Below are positions 1 to 8,886 of a stretch of 47,434 bases of DNA, piece after piece. The first letter of the stretch is position 1; every line of letters starts with the position of its first letter. The notes beneath the pieces were generated by a model. That model saw only the letters and a program-made list of their open reading frames with translations, had not been told where the DNA came from and did no database searches. This DNA is from CAZJBP01 sp964544115. GTDB lineage: Bacteria; Verrucomicrobiota; Kiritimatiellia; UBA8416; JADHWI01. A program made the translations under genes and the position numbers. The stretch is from assembly GCA_964544115.1 (NCBI GenBank), contig CAZJBP010000003.1:1-47434 (forward strand), read 5' to 3'.

Positions 1-90
1 GATCCGCGCCACGTTCGCCACCGCCCCGGCCCTGCGGGCGGGGCGGTAAAGGGGGGGCGTGCCCGCGTGTTTCGGCCCACCTCCCGCAGC
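1..90. repeat. REP-like intergenic repeat, copy A
   Basis: About 90 bases match positions 36126-36214 with few differences. The core is a strong hairpin: CCGCCCC at 21-27 pairs with GGGGCGG at 40-46, and inside it GCCC (29-32) pairs with GGGC (36-39) around a TGC loop, with one unpaired base at 28. The second copy has the same fold with a different unpaired base. Two intergenic copies that keep a palindrome fit a REP/REPIN-type dispersed repeat. It may also act as a transcription stop for whatever lies to the left. Confidence 0.75.
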
Positions 91-207
91 CTTTCGAGCC
101 CAGGAGTGCGAGGGCATTTGCGTGCGACTACCCTACGTGCACTGAAACGAAGGTGTGCCCGCGAGCAACGGCGTTCGCAACGGCGCAACGAGGCTGCTAT
201 TGGTCGC

Positions 208-237
208 TTGGCGGTGGTCGGTGGATTGGGGTACAAT
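208..237 (+). promoter_or_regulatory. candidate sigma70-type promoter for the LamG cluster
   Basis: TTGGCG (208-213, four of six matches to the -35 consensus) lies 18 bases before TACAAT (232-237, five of six matches to -10). Transcription would begin near 244, about 16 bases before the GTG start of the first secreted protein. It is the best-scoring promoter pattern I see in the 259-base leader. Confidence 0.5.
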
Positions 238-259
238 GGCGGGGTAGGGAGGATCAGGA

Positions 260-1078
260 GTGCAGCGTTGGCACATGAGGCGGGCCGGGTGCGTGTGGCT
301 GTTGGCGGCAGCGGTGGCTGTGGCCGGACAGGCGACGTTGCCGGTTTCCGGCCCGCTGTATTGGTTGGACGTGTCCGATCCGGCACGTGTCACCTACGAC
401 GCGCAGACGGGCGAGATCCTCACGCTGAGCGACAAGTCCGGCAACGGCTACGACTTCGAGCGGCGCAGAACCCACTACAGTGGCTCGGGGCCGTTCTACG
501 GTCCGGACTACGTGCAGACGTCGAGCCCGAACAGCCCGCCCAGCGGGCTGCCCTACGCGCGCTTCAGCCCGCTGACCAATTTCCTCGTCCAGGCCACCGC
601 CCGCACCACCTCCCCTCGCACGATCTTCATCGTCCACCAGACGACGGGTACATACGGCCTGGGCGGCATGTGGGGCATGTGGGGGTGGAAAGGGCCGATC
701 GGAGACTACAATGATCGCGGAATGCGGGCGGGGGGTGGCGGGAACACCTGGACCTGGATTTACGACCCCGTCTGGAAGACCCGTGACTTCGGATGGACAT
801 ACGAACTGGAAGACATCTACTGGACGGATTCGTCTCTCTTCGATCGGCGGCAGACGTCGTTCACCGGAGAGTGGGGCGTGACCGCGGCGTATGGCACGCA
901 CGACTATCCCCAGACCTCGTTGGCGGTGTACTACGAGACCCGGTGGTGGGGGGGAGGCATGGGCGAGGTGATCGTCTACGGCCGGATCCTCACGGACGAC
1001 GAACGTCAGGCCGTCGAACGGTACCTCAAGCTGAAGTGGCTGACGCCGCGCGGCGGACTTGTGCTGAAGGTGCGGTGA
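260..1078 (+). CDS. secreted LamG-like (concanavalin-fold) protein, paralogue 1
   Basis: Predicted exported protein of 272 residues. An N-terminal signal peptide (hydrophobic stretch about 12-23) precedes a LamG-like jelly-roll domain. The typical opening YWLDVSDP is followed by DKSGNG, and a strand pair GEVIVYGR plus an amphipathic helix ends the domain. Such domains usually bind glycans or decorate surface proteins; no catalytic motif is visible. It is the first of three tandem paralogues and ends in RGGLVLKVR, a tail shared in form with the next three genes. The GTG at 260 is preceded by GGGAGG at good spacing; ATG 275 is an alternative start that still leaves a signal peptide. The family is unnamed to me. 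Confidence 0.8.
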   Translation: MQRWHMRRAGCVWLLAAAVAVAGQATLPVSGPLYWLDVSDPARVTYDAQTGEILTLSDKSGNGYDFERRRTHYSGSGPFYGPDYVQTSSPNSPPSGLPYARFSPLTNFLVQATARTTSPRTIFIVHQTTGTYGLGGMWGMWGWKGPIGDYNDRGMRAGGGGNTWTWIYDPVWKTRDFGWTYELEDIYWTDSSLFDRRQTSFTGEWGVTAAYGTHDYPQTSLAVYYETRWWGGGMGEVIVYGRILTDDERQAVERYLKLKWLTPRGGLVLKVR

Positions 1079-1118
1079 CCCGTCGGCGCCATGGGGCCGC
1101 GGCGGGAAGGATCGGGTC

Positions 1119-1961
1119 ATGAAAAGGCTGGTTGGGATGGTGGCAGGATGGCTGGCAGCGTGGGCCGCCGCCGCGTGTCTTGCCGGGCAGGTGCTGCCCG
1201 TATCGGGTCCGGCCTACTGGCTGGACGTTTCCGACCCGGGCTTCCTCACCTATGACGCTCAGACGGATGAGATCCTCACGCTGCGCGATAAGTCCGGCAA
1301 CGGCATCGACTTTGAGCGCCGCACGGATCTCTACAATGCGACCGGACCGTATTTCGGCCCCGTGTATGTGCAGGAGCCCGGGTCCAACGGCCCGCCCAGT
1401 GGTCTGCCCTACGCGCGCTTCAATCTGAGGACCAACCTGCTGGTGCAGGCCGTCGCCGCCGTTACCACGCCGCGCACTGTGTTCATCGTGCAGAGCACCA
1501 CGGGCAACAACCCCTCCGGCGGCAATGGCGGCCTCTGGGGCCGGTGGGGCGCCGACCGGGGGTTGCGGCTGACGCAGACCAACTCGGAGGGACAGGTTTG
1601 GTGGTGGAGGAATGCGGCGTCCGTGGGAGCGGACCCGCGCAAGAGGCAGTTGGACTTCATCAACAGCATTGAAGACGACTGGGTCTACTGGACCGACTCC
1701 ACCTTGTTTGACCAGCGCCAGACATGGTTCAGCAAGGAGTGGGGCATCACGACGGCATACGGCAATCATGACTATGGCCAGACCTCACTCGGCGTCTACT
1801 ACAAGGACGATTTTGGCGGCCGCTGGTGGGCGGGTGGTCTCGGCGAGGTGGTTGTCTACAGCCGCCACCTCGATGACGCCGAAAGGCATGCGGTCGAGAA
1901 TTACCTGAAGCGGAAGTGGCTGCTTCCGCCCTCTCATGCGCCGCTGCTGATCGTGCGCTGA
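1119..1961 (+). CDS. secreted LamG-like protein, paralogue 2
   Basis: 280 residues. The signal peptide is about residues 1-23 (MKRLVGMVAG start, Ala-rich core). The LamG-like domain is strongly similar to the flanking genes: VSGPAYWLDVSDP, DKSGNGIDFERR, SGLPYARFNL and the YWTDSTLFDQRQTWF segment. It ends in HAPLLIVR, so the terminal LL-x-VR is kept while the preceding RGG of its sisters is not. ATG 1119 follows GGGAAGG by eight bases. It lies 40 bases after paralogue 1, most likely in the same transcript. Probable role: cell-surface or extracellular glycan-binding or structural protein. The function is inferred from the fold only. Confidence 0.8.
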   Translation: MKRLVGMVAGWLAAWAAAACLAGQVLPVSGPAYWLDVSDPGFLTYDAQTDEILTLRDKSGNGIDFERRTDLYNATGPYFGPVYVQEPGSNGPPSGLPYARFNLRTNLLVQAVAAVTTPRTVFIVQSTTGNNPSGGNGGLWGRWGADRGLRLTQTNSEGQVWWWRNAASVGADPRKRQLDFINSIEDDWVYWTDSTLFDQRQTWFSKEWGITTAYGNHDYGQTSLGVYYKDDFGGRWWAGGLGEVVVYSRHLDDAERHAVENYLKRKWLLPPSHAPLLIVR

Positions 1962-2065
1962 GGGTCGAGGGATCTGCCGGTGTCTCGTACGGGACGTGCG
2001 AGTTGCTTGGACGCCTGTCGGTTCGCAGCCGATCGGGTCGGCGAGATGAGCAAGGAGAACAGACC

Positions 2066-2872
2066 ATGACGGAAAATCGGATGATTGGAGCGGCCTGTGC
2101 GTGCCTGTTGGCGGCGGGCGCCATGGCTGGACAAGGGACGCTGCCGGTAGCGGGTCCGCTCTACTGGCTGGACGTGTCCGATTCGGCGCATGTTACGTAC
2201 AACGCCCAGACGGGCGAGATCCTGACGCTGACCGACAAGTCCGGCAACGGCATCGACTTTGAGCGCCGCACCAACCATTATAGCGGCGCGTCGGGGTATC
2301 TGGGCCCCACCTACATGCAGACGCCGGGCACGAACAGCCCGCCCAGCGGGCTGCCCTACGCGCGCTTCAACTTACTGACCAACTTCCTCGTTCAGGCCAC
2401 CGCCCGCACCACCTCTCCGCGAACGGTCTTTATCGTCCAGAAGACCACAGGAAACTCCGCCCTCGGAGGCATCTGGGGCCGGTGGGGCTCGGACCAGGGC
2501 ATTCGGCTGTGGGGCGCCACCGGGCCGGGCGGCGCATGGCAGTGGGTGTACGACGAAATCACGTATTTCAAAAACAGGGACTTCATCATCAGCTACCAGA
2601 TCGACGATTCGTACTGGACCGACCTCAGCCTCTTCGATCAGCGTCAAACGTGGTTCAACAAGCAGTGGGGCGTCACGACGGCCTACGGCAACCACACCTA
2701 TGGCCAGACCTCGCTGGGCGTGTACTACGAGACGCGCTGGTGGGGGGGCTGCATCGGCGAAGTGATTGTCTACGACCGCCTTCTCGGCGACGATGAGCGC
2801 CGCGCGGTCGAGACCTACTTGAAGGTGAAGTGGCTGATACCCCGGGGCGGGCTGCTGTTGAAGGTGCGATGA
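2066..2872 (+). CDS. secreted LamG-like protein, paralogue 3
   Basis: 268 residues from ATG 2066, which has AAGGAG eight bases upstream. An open frame extends upstream to about 1916, but it overlaps the previous gene and lacks a signal peptide. The signal peptide is about residues 1-20. The LamG-like domain is nearly collinear with paralogue 1 (GPLYWLDVSDSAHVTY, NSPPSGLPYARF, LTNFLVQATARTTSPRT). It ends in RGGLLLKVR. Similarity to paralogue 1 continues through the stop codon into the first bases of the 3' flank (GACCCGTCGGC in both), which suggests a recent duplication. No enzymatic residues are recognisable. Confidence 0.82.
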   Translation: MTENRMIGAACACLLAAGAMAGQGTLPVAGPLYWLDVSDSAHVTYNAQTGEILTLTDKSGNGIDFERRTNHYSGASGYLGPTYMQTPGTNSPPSGLPYARFNLLTNFLVQATARTTSPRTVFIVQKTTGNSALGGIWGRWGSDQGIRLWGATGPGGAWQWVYDEITYFKNRDFIISYQIDDSYWTDLSLFDQRQTWFNKQWGVTTAYGNHTYGQTSLGVYYETRWWGGCIGEVIVYDRLLGDDERRAVETYLKVKWLIPRGGLLLKVR

Positions 2873-2915
2873 CCCGTCGGCTCTACGGGTTTCTGAGTAT
2901 GAATAGGGGACGACA

Positions 2916-3770
2916 ATGAGAAGAAGGTTGCTGTTTCTTATGGCGGCGTGGTCGTTGAGATGGGTTCCCGCCTGTGGGGCTGAGCCGACCACCACGGTGT
3001 TCGACCAGACCGGTATTCTCGATGGGGGGCTCCCCCGCGACGCATTCTACGGGAGCGACACCAATACCTGGGACAGCGACCAGTCGGGCGTTCTGCCGTA
3101 TGCCGGCAACTTCGCCGCGCATTTCACACCCTACCCGCACAACGATTCGCGCAACGGAGGAACGGCCATCGGGGCGACCAGCGCCAGTTACGGCCTGGGC
3201 CATCCCTTCCTTTACGCGAAAGACTTCTCCATCGAGGCGTGGGTCAAACTCGACCCGGCGGCGGTTTCCGCCGGGTCCAGCAGCACCATTTTCAACACGC
3301 GTCGCTTCGGATTCGCCGTGACCGAAGGCGGGTTAAATCCGCACTTCGTGACCTACGGGCGAAAGGACTGGATCCTGGGTTCGGTCTCGCTCCAGGTGAA
3401 CGCCTGGTATCAGCTGGTCGTGACCTATAGCGGGGATACGGCGACGTTTTACGTCAACGGCGCCCCGGCCGGGTCCGTCATCGATGCCGGTCAGACTGGC
3501 GCGAACACCTCCTCTTGGACCCACTTCGCGATCGCGCACCGGACGGATGCCAATCTGGGCGTCACATGGTTCAATCCGTACTTCGGCTGGATCGACGAAC
3601 TGGCGATCTTTCCCGTCATCCTGACCGACGCGCAGGTGCTGGCCCACTACAACGCCCGCAACGGTAACTATCCGGCCGCCGTGCTGGCGGACGAGCCCAG
3701 CGGCTATTGGGACTTCAACAAGGCGCGGCGTCCGAAGGCTAAGGGCGGAACGCTGCTGATCGTGCGATAG
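2916..3770 (+). CDS. secreted LamG-domain protein with the same C-terminal tail
   Basis: 284 residues. The N-terminus (about 1-22) is signal-like though interrupted by arginine, so export is probable rather than certain. Residues about 95-245 form a classical LamG domain: FSIEAWVKLD, WYQLVVTYSGDTATFYVNG and FGWIDELAIFPVILTDAQVLAHYNA. Its domain belongs to a different LamG subfamily from the three preceding genes, yet it also ends in KGGTLLIVR. This is the best evidence that the tail is a separate, shared signal. The start ATG 2916 is preceded by AGGGGACGACA. Last gene of the plus-strand group; a terminator follows. Confidence 0.8.
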   Translation: MRRRLLFLMAAWSLRWVPACGAEPTTTVFDQTGILDGGLPRDAFYGSDTNTWDSDQSGVLPYAGNFAAHFTPYPHNDSRNGGTAIGATSASYGLGHPFLYAKDFSIEAWVKLDPAAVSAGSSSTIFNTRRFGFAVTEGGLNPHFVTYGRKDWILGSVSLQVNAWYQLVVTYSGDTATFYVNGAPAGSVIDAGQTGANTSSWTHFAIAHRTDANLGVTWFNPYFGWIDELAIFPVILTDAQVLAHYNARNGNYPAAVLADEPSGYWDFNKARRPKAKGGTLLIVR

Positions 3771-3779
3771 AAAGAATAA

Positions 3780-3806
3780 CGCCGCGAGGCCCTTGTCCTC
3801 GCGGCG
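3780..3806. terminator. bidirectional intrinsic terminator
   Basis: A perfect 10-base-pair stem (CGCCGCGAGG at 3780-3789 with CCTCGCGGCG at 3797-3806) with a seven-base loop. It is followed on the plus strand by TCTTCTGTT and preceded by AAAGAATAAC, which reads as a T-rich tail on the minus strand. It lies between the convergent LamG gene and GH20 gene. A smaller 6-bp hairpin at 3871-3885 sits just after the GH20 stop. Confidence 0.8.
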
Positions 3807-3892
3807 TCTTCTGTTCGCTTCCGATGCTCAGGCGGAGTGTCGGATGCCGGACGAGCCCGGCGGCCCGACACCCCGCCCTGCGGGGGAACGGC

Positions 3893-6424
3893 CTACTCGG
3901 CCTTGATCTGGAGGCCTTCCAGCGGACCGTCGCTGGCGGAGCGGATGCGGGCCTTGGCCGCGTAGCCGCCGGTCCAGTTGTTGTCCTTGATCAGGACGTC
4001 GTTCCAGCCCTGGTTCAGCTTGATGCCCACGCGGTCCTCTTCGGTCACGCCGCGGCCGGCGTTCACGCCGTGAACCTGCTTGCCGTTGATGAAGACCTTC
4101 ACGCCGTCGTCGGTGCCGACGTAGAGCAGGGCGTCCTGCTCCTTCGGCGAGAAGGCCTGGCACTTGATATACGCGACCTTGTTGTCGCCCGGCGAGAAGC
4201 CGGGATACCGGTCGAAGTTCACCATCCACGGCACTTCCGGATCGGGCTCGCTCTTGAACGGGATCCATGTGGCCGGCTCGCCCTTTTCCGGCGCGAACGG
4301 CACATCGAACAGGTCGGATCCGGACTTGCCAGCCACCGAGTAGGGCCCCGAGATCTGCCACTGCGTGATGTAGCCCTCGATGCCGAAGTAGTCGTACTTG
4401 GCGCGCACGGTGCCGCCGACCTTCCGGTCGCCGAAGAACAGCGCGGCGTTGAGCATGAACGTCTCGTTGCGCATCAGCGGCTCGGTGTAGAGGGTCGACT
4501 GCGGCGTGACCTCCGAGTCGTCCGTCGTGTAGCGGATCTGGCCGCCGGTCGGCGCCTTGACGGTCAGCTTCACCTTCAGCTTGCCGCCGAAGATCATCCG
4601 GCCGGTCAGGAAGTGCTGGCAGCGAATGACGCGCCCGCCGTCGATGCCCTCGGTCTCCATTTTCACCGGCAAGGCGAAGCGGTCGGAGCGCTCGCGGACC
4701 ACGACCTGGCGCTTGCCGAACTCGGCATAGTCGAGCGGCGTGTCCGGCCCCCAGGTGCGCTCCGAGCGGGAGGCGGTGCCCTGGGCCCAGCCGCCGGCGA
4801 CGCAGACCGCGCTCATCTGCCACATCATGCCGCTGGCGCCGAGCACGCGGTCCGTGCGCTGCAGGGTGGAGCCGTTACAGTGGAAGATATTCCACAGGTG
4901 GAAGGGCACGCCGAGTTCCCAGGGCACGGTGATGGTGGCGAAGCCGGAGGCTTGGAAATTCTGCGCCACGGCGTTCGGGTACCAGACCAGCGCGATGATG
5001 TCATCCTTCAGCCGCCCGTCAGCCGGGAAGTTCTCGTACGCCATCGTCAGCTTGCCGTACTTGCGGGCGATGTCGGCCACACGCTTCATGTGGACCACGT
5101 AGAGCTCGTATGCGTTGCGCGCGGACTGGGCGTCGGTCGGGATGGCATGCCGGCGCTTGTAGATTTCCGCCATCGGCCCGGCCCCGACTCCGCCCCAGTT
5201 GGCTTCGTCGCAGCCCATGCAGAAGTACGGTGCGCTCTTGAAGATGCTGCACATCTCGCCGATGACGGTGTCCAGCCCTTCGTAGAGCTCCTCGCTCGCC
5301 ATGTCCATGCAGCCGGGGCCGCCGAACACATCGCGCATGGTGCGGGCCATGGCTTCGCTGTGGCCGGGGGTTTCAAGCTCCGGAACGATGCCGATGCCGC
5401 GCGCCGCGGCAAACGCCTCGAGGCGGACCAGGGCATCCCAGTCCCACTTCTTCGGCGGGACGCCTTCGCAGCAGGAGCCGTTGGCGGTGCCCAGTTGCGG
5501 GAAGGCCTTCGAGGGCATGCTGTAGCCCTGGTCGTCGCCCACGTGCAACTGGATATACCGCGTCTTGGTGAACCGGCAGGACTCGACCAGAACCTGGAGG
5601 ACGTCTTCCGGCATCCATTGCCGGCCGCAGTCAATCATGGTCCCGCTGAAGTCGGCGAAGGGCCAGTCCTTGATCTCCATCCGGGGCACGGTGAACTTGC
5701 CCTTGTCCTCGACGATGCTCAGCAGGAGGGTCGACGTGCCTTCGCACACGGCACGGACGTCCCAGCCCTCCACGACGATCATGTCCTTCACTGAGACGGT
5801 GTGGGCCATGTCCTTGGTCCGCACGAGCTTCAGGTTCTGCGCGGCCAGGATCGGTTCATCGGCCTGAATCTCCTTGTTGATCTTGAGCACGATGTCGCCC
5901 GGGCCGGGGTTGGCCTTGACGATGTCCAGCTTCCAGTCGGTCAGGCACCAGAGCTCCTCCTGGAGGGCTTCCGCGTGGGCTTCGAGGCTCGGGTCCGTGG
6001 CGACGATCCGGGTCTTCGGCGTCAGGGACATGAAGCCCTCGCCCATGACCATCTTCTTGGGCGTCGGCAGGATCGGAGGGCGCGTGGCCACCGTCCATAC
6101 GCCGCCCGTGGCCGCTCCGCCATCGCCCAAGGCAATGACCTGCCACTTGTAGATCTTCAGCCACTTCAGCTTCTCAGGGGTCCAGGAGTTGGTTTTGACC
6201 CGCGCGGTGTTGGTGGCTCCGCCCTCCACCCACATCGTCACCTTGTACTCCGTCGCCTGGGCGCTGGGCGCCCAGCCCAGCGTCAGGGACAGATCCAGCA
6301 CGCCGGCCCCGTCCGCTGGGGACGGCGTCCCCGGAACATCCGGCTTGTTTGCGGCCGCAGCGCTCCAGCAGAGCCCGCAGGCGAGCCCCGCCGTCATCAT
6401 CAACGTTTTCATGGTGGTTCGCAT
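3893..6424 (-). CDS. exported GH20-family beta-N-acetylhexosaminidase-like protein, atypical CMGCDE site
   Basis: 843 residues, signal peptide about 1-24. Domains in order: fibronectin-III-like (about 30-115), GH20 domain 2 (about 117-245), GH20 TIM barrel (about 250-590; VPELETPGHSEAMA, then C402-M-G-C-D406-E407), a chitobiase C-terminal-like strand module (about 615-690; IRYTTDDSEVTPQS), and a tail beta-sandwich with GTDDGVKVFINGK (about 690-843). In GH20 the Asp-Glu pair positions the substrate acetamide and protonates the glycosidic bond. Both are present here, but the usual H-x-G-G before them has become C-M-G-C. Expected to remove terminal HexNAc or a modified relative outside the cytoplasm. 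ATG 6424 has GGAG six bases upstream. It is co-directional with, and 39 bases after, the next GH20 gene. Confidence 0.85.
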   Translation of the reverse strand: MRTTMKTLMMTAGLACGLCWSAAAANKPDVPGTPSPADGAGVLDLSLTLGWAPSAQATEYKVTMWVEGGATNTARVKTNSWTPEKLKWLKIYKWQVIALGDGGAATGGVWTVATRPPILPTPKKMVMGEGFMSLTPKTRIVATDPSLEAHAEALQEELWCLTDWKLDIVKANPGPGDIVLKINKEIQADEPILAAQNLKLVRTKDMAHTVSVKDMIVVEGWDVRAVCEGTSTLLLSIVEDKGKFTVPRMEIKDWPFADFSGTMIDCGRQWMPEDVLQVLVESCRFTKTRYIQLHVGDDQGYSMPSKAFPQLGTANGSCCEGVPPKKWDWDALVRLEAFAAARGIGIVPELETPGHSEAMARTMRDVFGGPGCMDMASEELYEGLDTVIGEMCSIFKSAPYFCMGCDEANWGGVGAGPMAEIYKRRHAIPTDAQSARNAYELYVVHMKRVADIARKYGKLTMAYENFPADGRLKDDIIALVWYPNAVAQNFQASGFATITVPWELGVPFHLWNIFHCNGSTLQRTDRVLGASGMMWQMSAVCVAGGWAQGTASRSERTWGPDTPLDYAEFGKRQVVVRERSDRFALPVKMETEGIDGGRVIRCQHFLTGRMIFGGKLKVKLTVKAPTGGQIRYTTDDSEVTPQSTLYTEPLMRNETFMLNAALFFGDRKVGGTVRAKYDYFGIEGYITQWQISGPYSVAGKSGSDLFDVPFAPEKGEPATWIPFKSEPDPEVPWMVNFDRYPGFSPGDNKVAYIKCQAFSPKEQDALLYVGTDDGVKVFINGKQVHGVNAGRGVTEEDRVGIKLNQGWNDVLIKDNNWTGGYAAKARIRSASDGPLEGLQIKAE

Positions 6425-6463
6425 CTTTCTCTCCAGTCCTAGTGTGTTTGCAACGTAAATGGA

Positions 6464-8749
6464 TTACTCGGCCTTGACGCGGAACTTGTCCAGCGCTTCG
6501 CCCGCAGCGTCCCGCACCTTCATCCAGGCTTCCCAGCCGTAGCCGCCTTGCGTGACCTTCACCAGGATCTTGTTCCAGCCCTCGTTCAGCGTGACCTCGA
6601 CCGTGTCCGGACTGCCGCACGCGCGACCGACGTTGGCGGCGTGAACGACCTTGCCGTTCAGCCACACCTTGACGCCGTCGTCGCTGGCCACCAGCAGCGT
6701 GGCCTTCTGCGCCTTGTCCGAGAAGATCTGGGTCTTCAGGTAGGCCACCCGCTCTTCCCCGCCCATGCCGGGAATCTCGGCAAACTTGACGTCGCCGGAC
6801 GGCGCCGGCTTCCATTCGCCGCCGCCGGTCTCGGGCGGAAACTCCACATCGAAGAGGGCCGTGAAGTTCTTGCCCGCCTCCATGTAGGGGCCGGAGACCA
6901 GCCACTTGTTGATCATGCCGGAGCTGTCCCCGAGGTCGAAGACCGTGCGGGACACGTGGCCCGCCTGGACCTGGCCCTTGAACAGCGCGGCGTTGACGGG
7001 GGTGGTCTTCGCGACGGAGAACGGAGCGGTGTACACTGTGGACTGCACCGTCGGCTCGGAGCCGTCCAGCGTGTAGCGGATCTCGCCGCTCACGACGCTG
7101 TTGGTCTGGGACATCTTCACTTCCACCGAGCCGCCGGCGTACTGGCGACCGAGCACCGGCCACGACTTGTAGGCGACGGGCGACCCTTCGATCCGGACCG
7201 GCAGCACGAGCGCGGTGAGGAGCGCGCGGGTGGCGTCCAGCCGGGCCTTGTACTCCGCCTCGTCCACCTTGCGCATCGGGTCCCAGGCGCGCTCCATGCG
7301 CTCGCAGAGGCTGAGAATGTACCCCTCGGTGCTGGAGCCGTTGAGGTCGCCGCCCAGGTGGTCGCCGACCAGCGCGCTGGCGCTCATGTGCCACATCGTC
7401 TGCGCCGCGCCGAGCACCTTGTTGGTCGGCGTCAGGCTGACTCCGTTGCACGCGAACTGGTTCCACTCGCCGGGCTTGCCGAGGTTCCAGGGCACGGTGA
7501 TGGTCGTGAAGCCCTGTTTCTGCAGGCCATCGGCGGTTGGATAGGGCACCCAGCACATGAGGACGATCTCATCCTTGGCGGGCGGGGGCAGTGTCCACTG
7601 CCGGCCTTCCGACCCCTCCGCGGTGCTCTCCCACGCGAGGGTCATCTTCCCGTGCTTGCGGACGATGGTGTTCATGCGCATGGCGTGCTGGACCAGCAGG
7701 TCCTCGACGCCCTTCATGTTGTTCTTCTGGAGGTAATCCTTCGTCTTCTGCAGCTCGACGAGCTCGAAGAGATAGGTGTCTTCGCCGCCGATGTGGAAGT
7801 ACGGCGAGCTCTTGAACACGTCGCACATCTCGCCGACGAGCTTGTCGAGCGCCGGGTACATCTCGTCATTCGTCATGTCCATGATCTTGGGGCCGCCGAA
7901 CAGTTCCGGCATGGCGCGGGCCATGGCCTTGCTGTGGCCCGGGGTCGCCAGCTCGGGCACCAGGGTGACGCCGCGGGCGTCGGCATACGCCACGAGCTCG
8001 CGCAGATCCTTCAGCGGGTACACCACGGGGACCACGCCCTCGTGCATGGCTTCGTTCTTCGAGCCGAGCTTGGGGAAGGCCGTGGACGGGAAGGTGAAGC
8101 CCTCGTTGTCGGTCAGGTGCAGCTGGCAGTAGCGGATCTTCCACAGCCGGCACGCCTCGATGACCGCCTTCAGGGAATCGATCGGGATGCGCTGGCGCGC
8201 CACGTCGACCATCACGCCGGTGTAGTCGGCATACGGCCAGTCCTTGACCTTCATCCGCGGCAGCGCGACCTGGCCCGCCTTGGCGGTGATGGCCTGGAGA
8301 ATCGTGGCGGTGCCTTCAGCCACCGCGCGGTAGTCCCAGCCCTCCACCAAGGCCGAATCGCCCACCACGATCGTGTGCGCGAAGTCACGCGTGCTGACGA
8401 GCTTCTGCTTCTGGACGGCCCGGATGTCGGCGTCCGCGCGCAGCTCGGGGTTGATCCGCAGGCCAATGTCGCCGCGGCCCGGCTTGCCCTGCGCCACCTT
8501 CAGCGTCAGGCCCGTGAGCTGGCTGATTTCCTTGGCCAGCACGTTGGCCAGCGGCTCCAGCGCCGCCGGGTCGTAGGCGATGCGCGAACTCGCGGTCAGG
8601 GCCATGCTCCCCTCCGCCAGGGTCACCGACTGCGGCGTCGGCACGACCTTCAGCACACCGGGCTCGGCGAGCGCGCGCCCTCCCGAACAGGTGAGCGCAA
8701 GAGCCGCGCCCGACAGAATAGAAACCAACCGCGTCAACGAACTTCTCAC
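6464..8749 (-). CDS. exported GH20-family protein with reversed HIGGED signature
   Basis: 761 residues with a signal peptide (about 1-28). GH20 domain 2 (about 31-155) is followed by a barrel (about 165-510) containing LHLTDNEGF, VPELATPGHSKAMA and H319-I-G-G-E323-D324. Canonical GH20 enzymes read G-G-D-E, so the two acids appear in reverse order; I read the codons directly as GAA GAC. A chitobiase C-terminal-like module (about 550-625; IRYTLDGSEPTVQS) and a tail module with ASDDGVKVWLNGK follow, and the C-terminus FRVKAE mirrors LQIKAE of its neighbour. GTG 8749 is supported by AAAGGAG six bases upstream. It may be inactive, may use a different chemistry or may have shifted substrate. First of two tandem GH20 genes in this transcript direction. 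Confidence 0.85.
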   Translation of the reverse strand: MRSSLTRLVSILSGAALALTCSGGRALAEPGVLKVVPTPQSVTLAEGSMALTASSRIAYDPAALEPLANVLAKEISQLTGLTLKVAQGKPGRGDIGLRINPELRADADIRAVQKQKLVSTRDFAHTIVVGDSALVEGWDYRAVAEGTATILQAITAKAGQVALPRMKVKDWPYADYTGVMVDVARQRIPIDSLKAVIEACRLWKIRYCQLHLTDNEGFTFPSTAFPKLGSKNEAMHEGVVPVVYPLKDLRELVAYADARGVTLVPELATPGHSKAMARAMPELFGGPKIMDMTNDEMYPALDKLVGEMCDVFKSSPYFHIGGEDTYLFELVELQKTKDYLQKNNMKGVEDLLVQHAMRMNTIVRKHGKMTLAWESTAEGSEGRQWTLPPPAKDEIVLMCWVPYPTADGLQKQGFTTITVPWNLGKPGEWNQFACNGVSLTPTNKVLGAAQTMWHMSASALVGDHLGGDLNGSSTEGYILSLCERMERAWDPMRKVDEAEYKARLDATRALLTALVLPVRIEGSPVAYKSWPVLGRQYAGGSVEVKMSQTNSVVSGEIRYTLDGSEPTVQSTVYTAPFSVAKTTPVNAALFKGQVQAGHVSRTVFDLGDSSGMINKWLVSGPYMEAGKNFTALFDVEFPPETGGGEWKPAPSGDVKFAEIPGMGGEERVAYLKTQIFSDKAQKATLLVASDDGVKVWLNGKVVHAANVGRACGSPDTVEVTLNEGWNKILVKVTQGGYGWEAWMKVRDAAGEALDKFRVKAE

Positions 8750-8886
8750 AGTGAACTCCTTTCTCCGATCCCCTTCTCCGATTCATCCGCACGGGCCGCA
8801 GGCTATCCTTGCGCCCGCTTCCCGCGTTCACGCGTCCAGATGCAGCCGCGCAACTTACCCTGACAGGGCGTCCCGAGGCCAGACCC

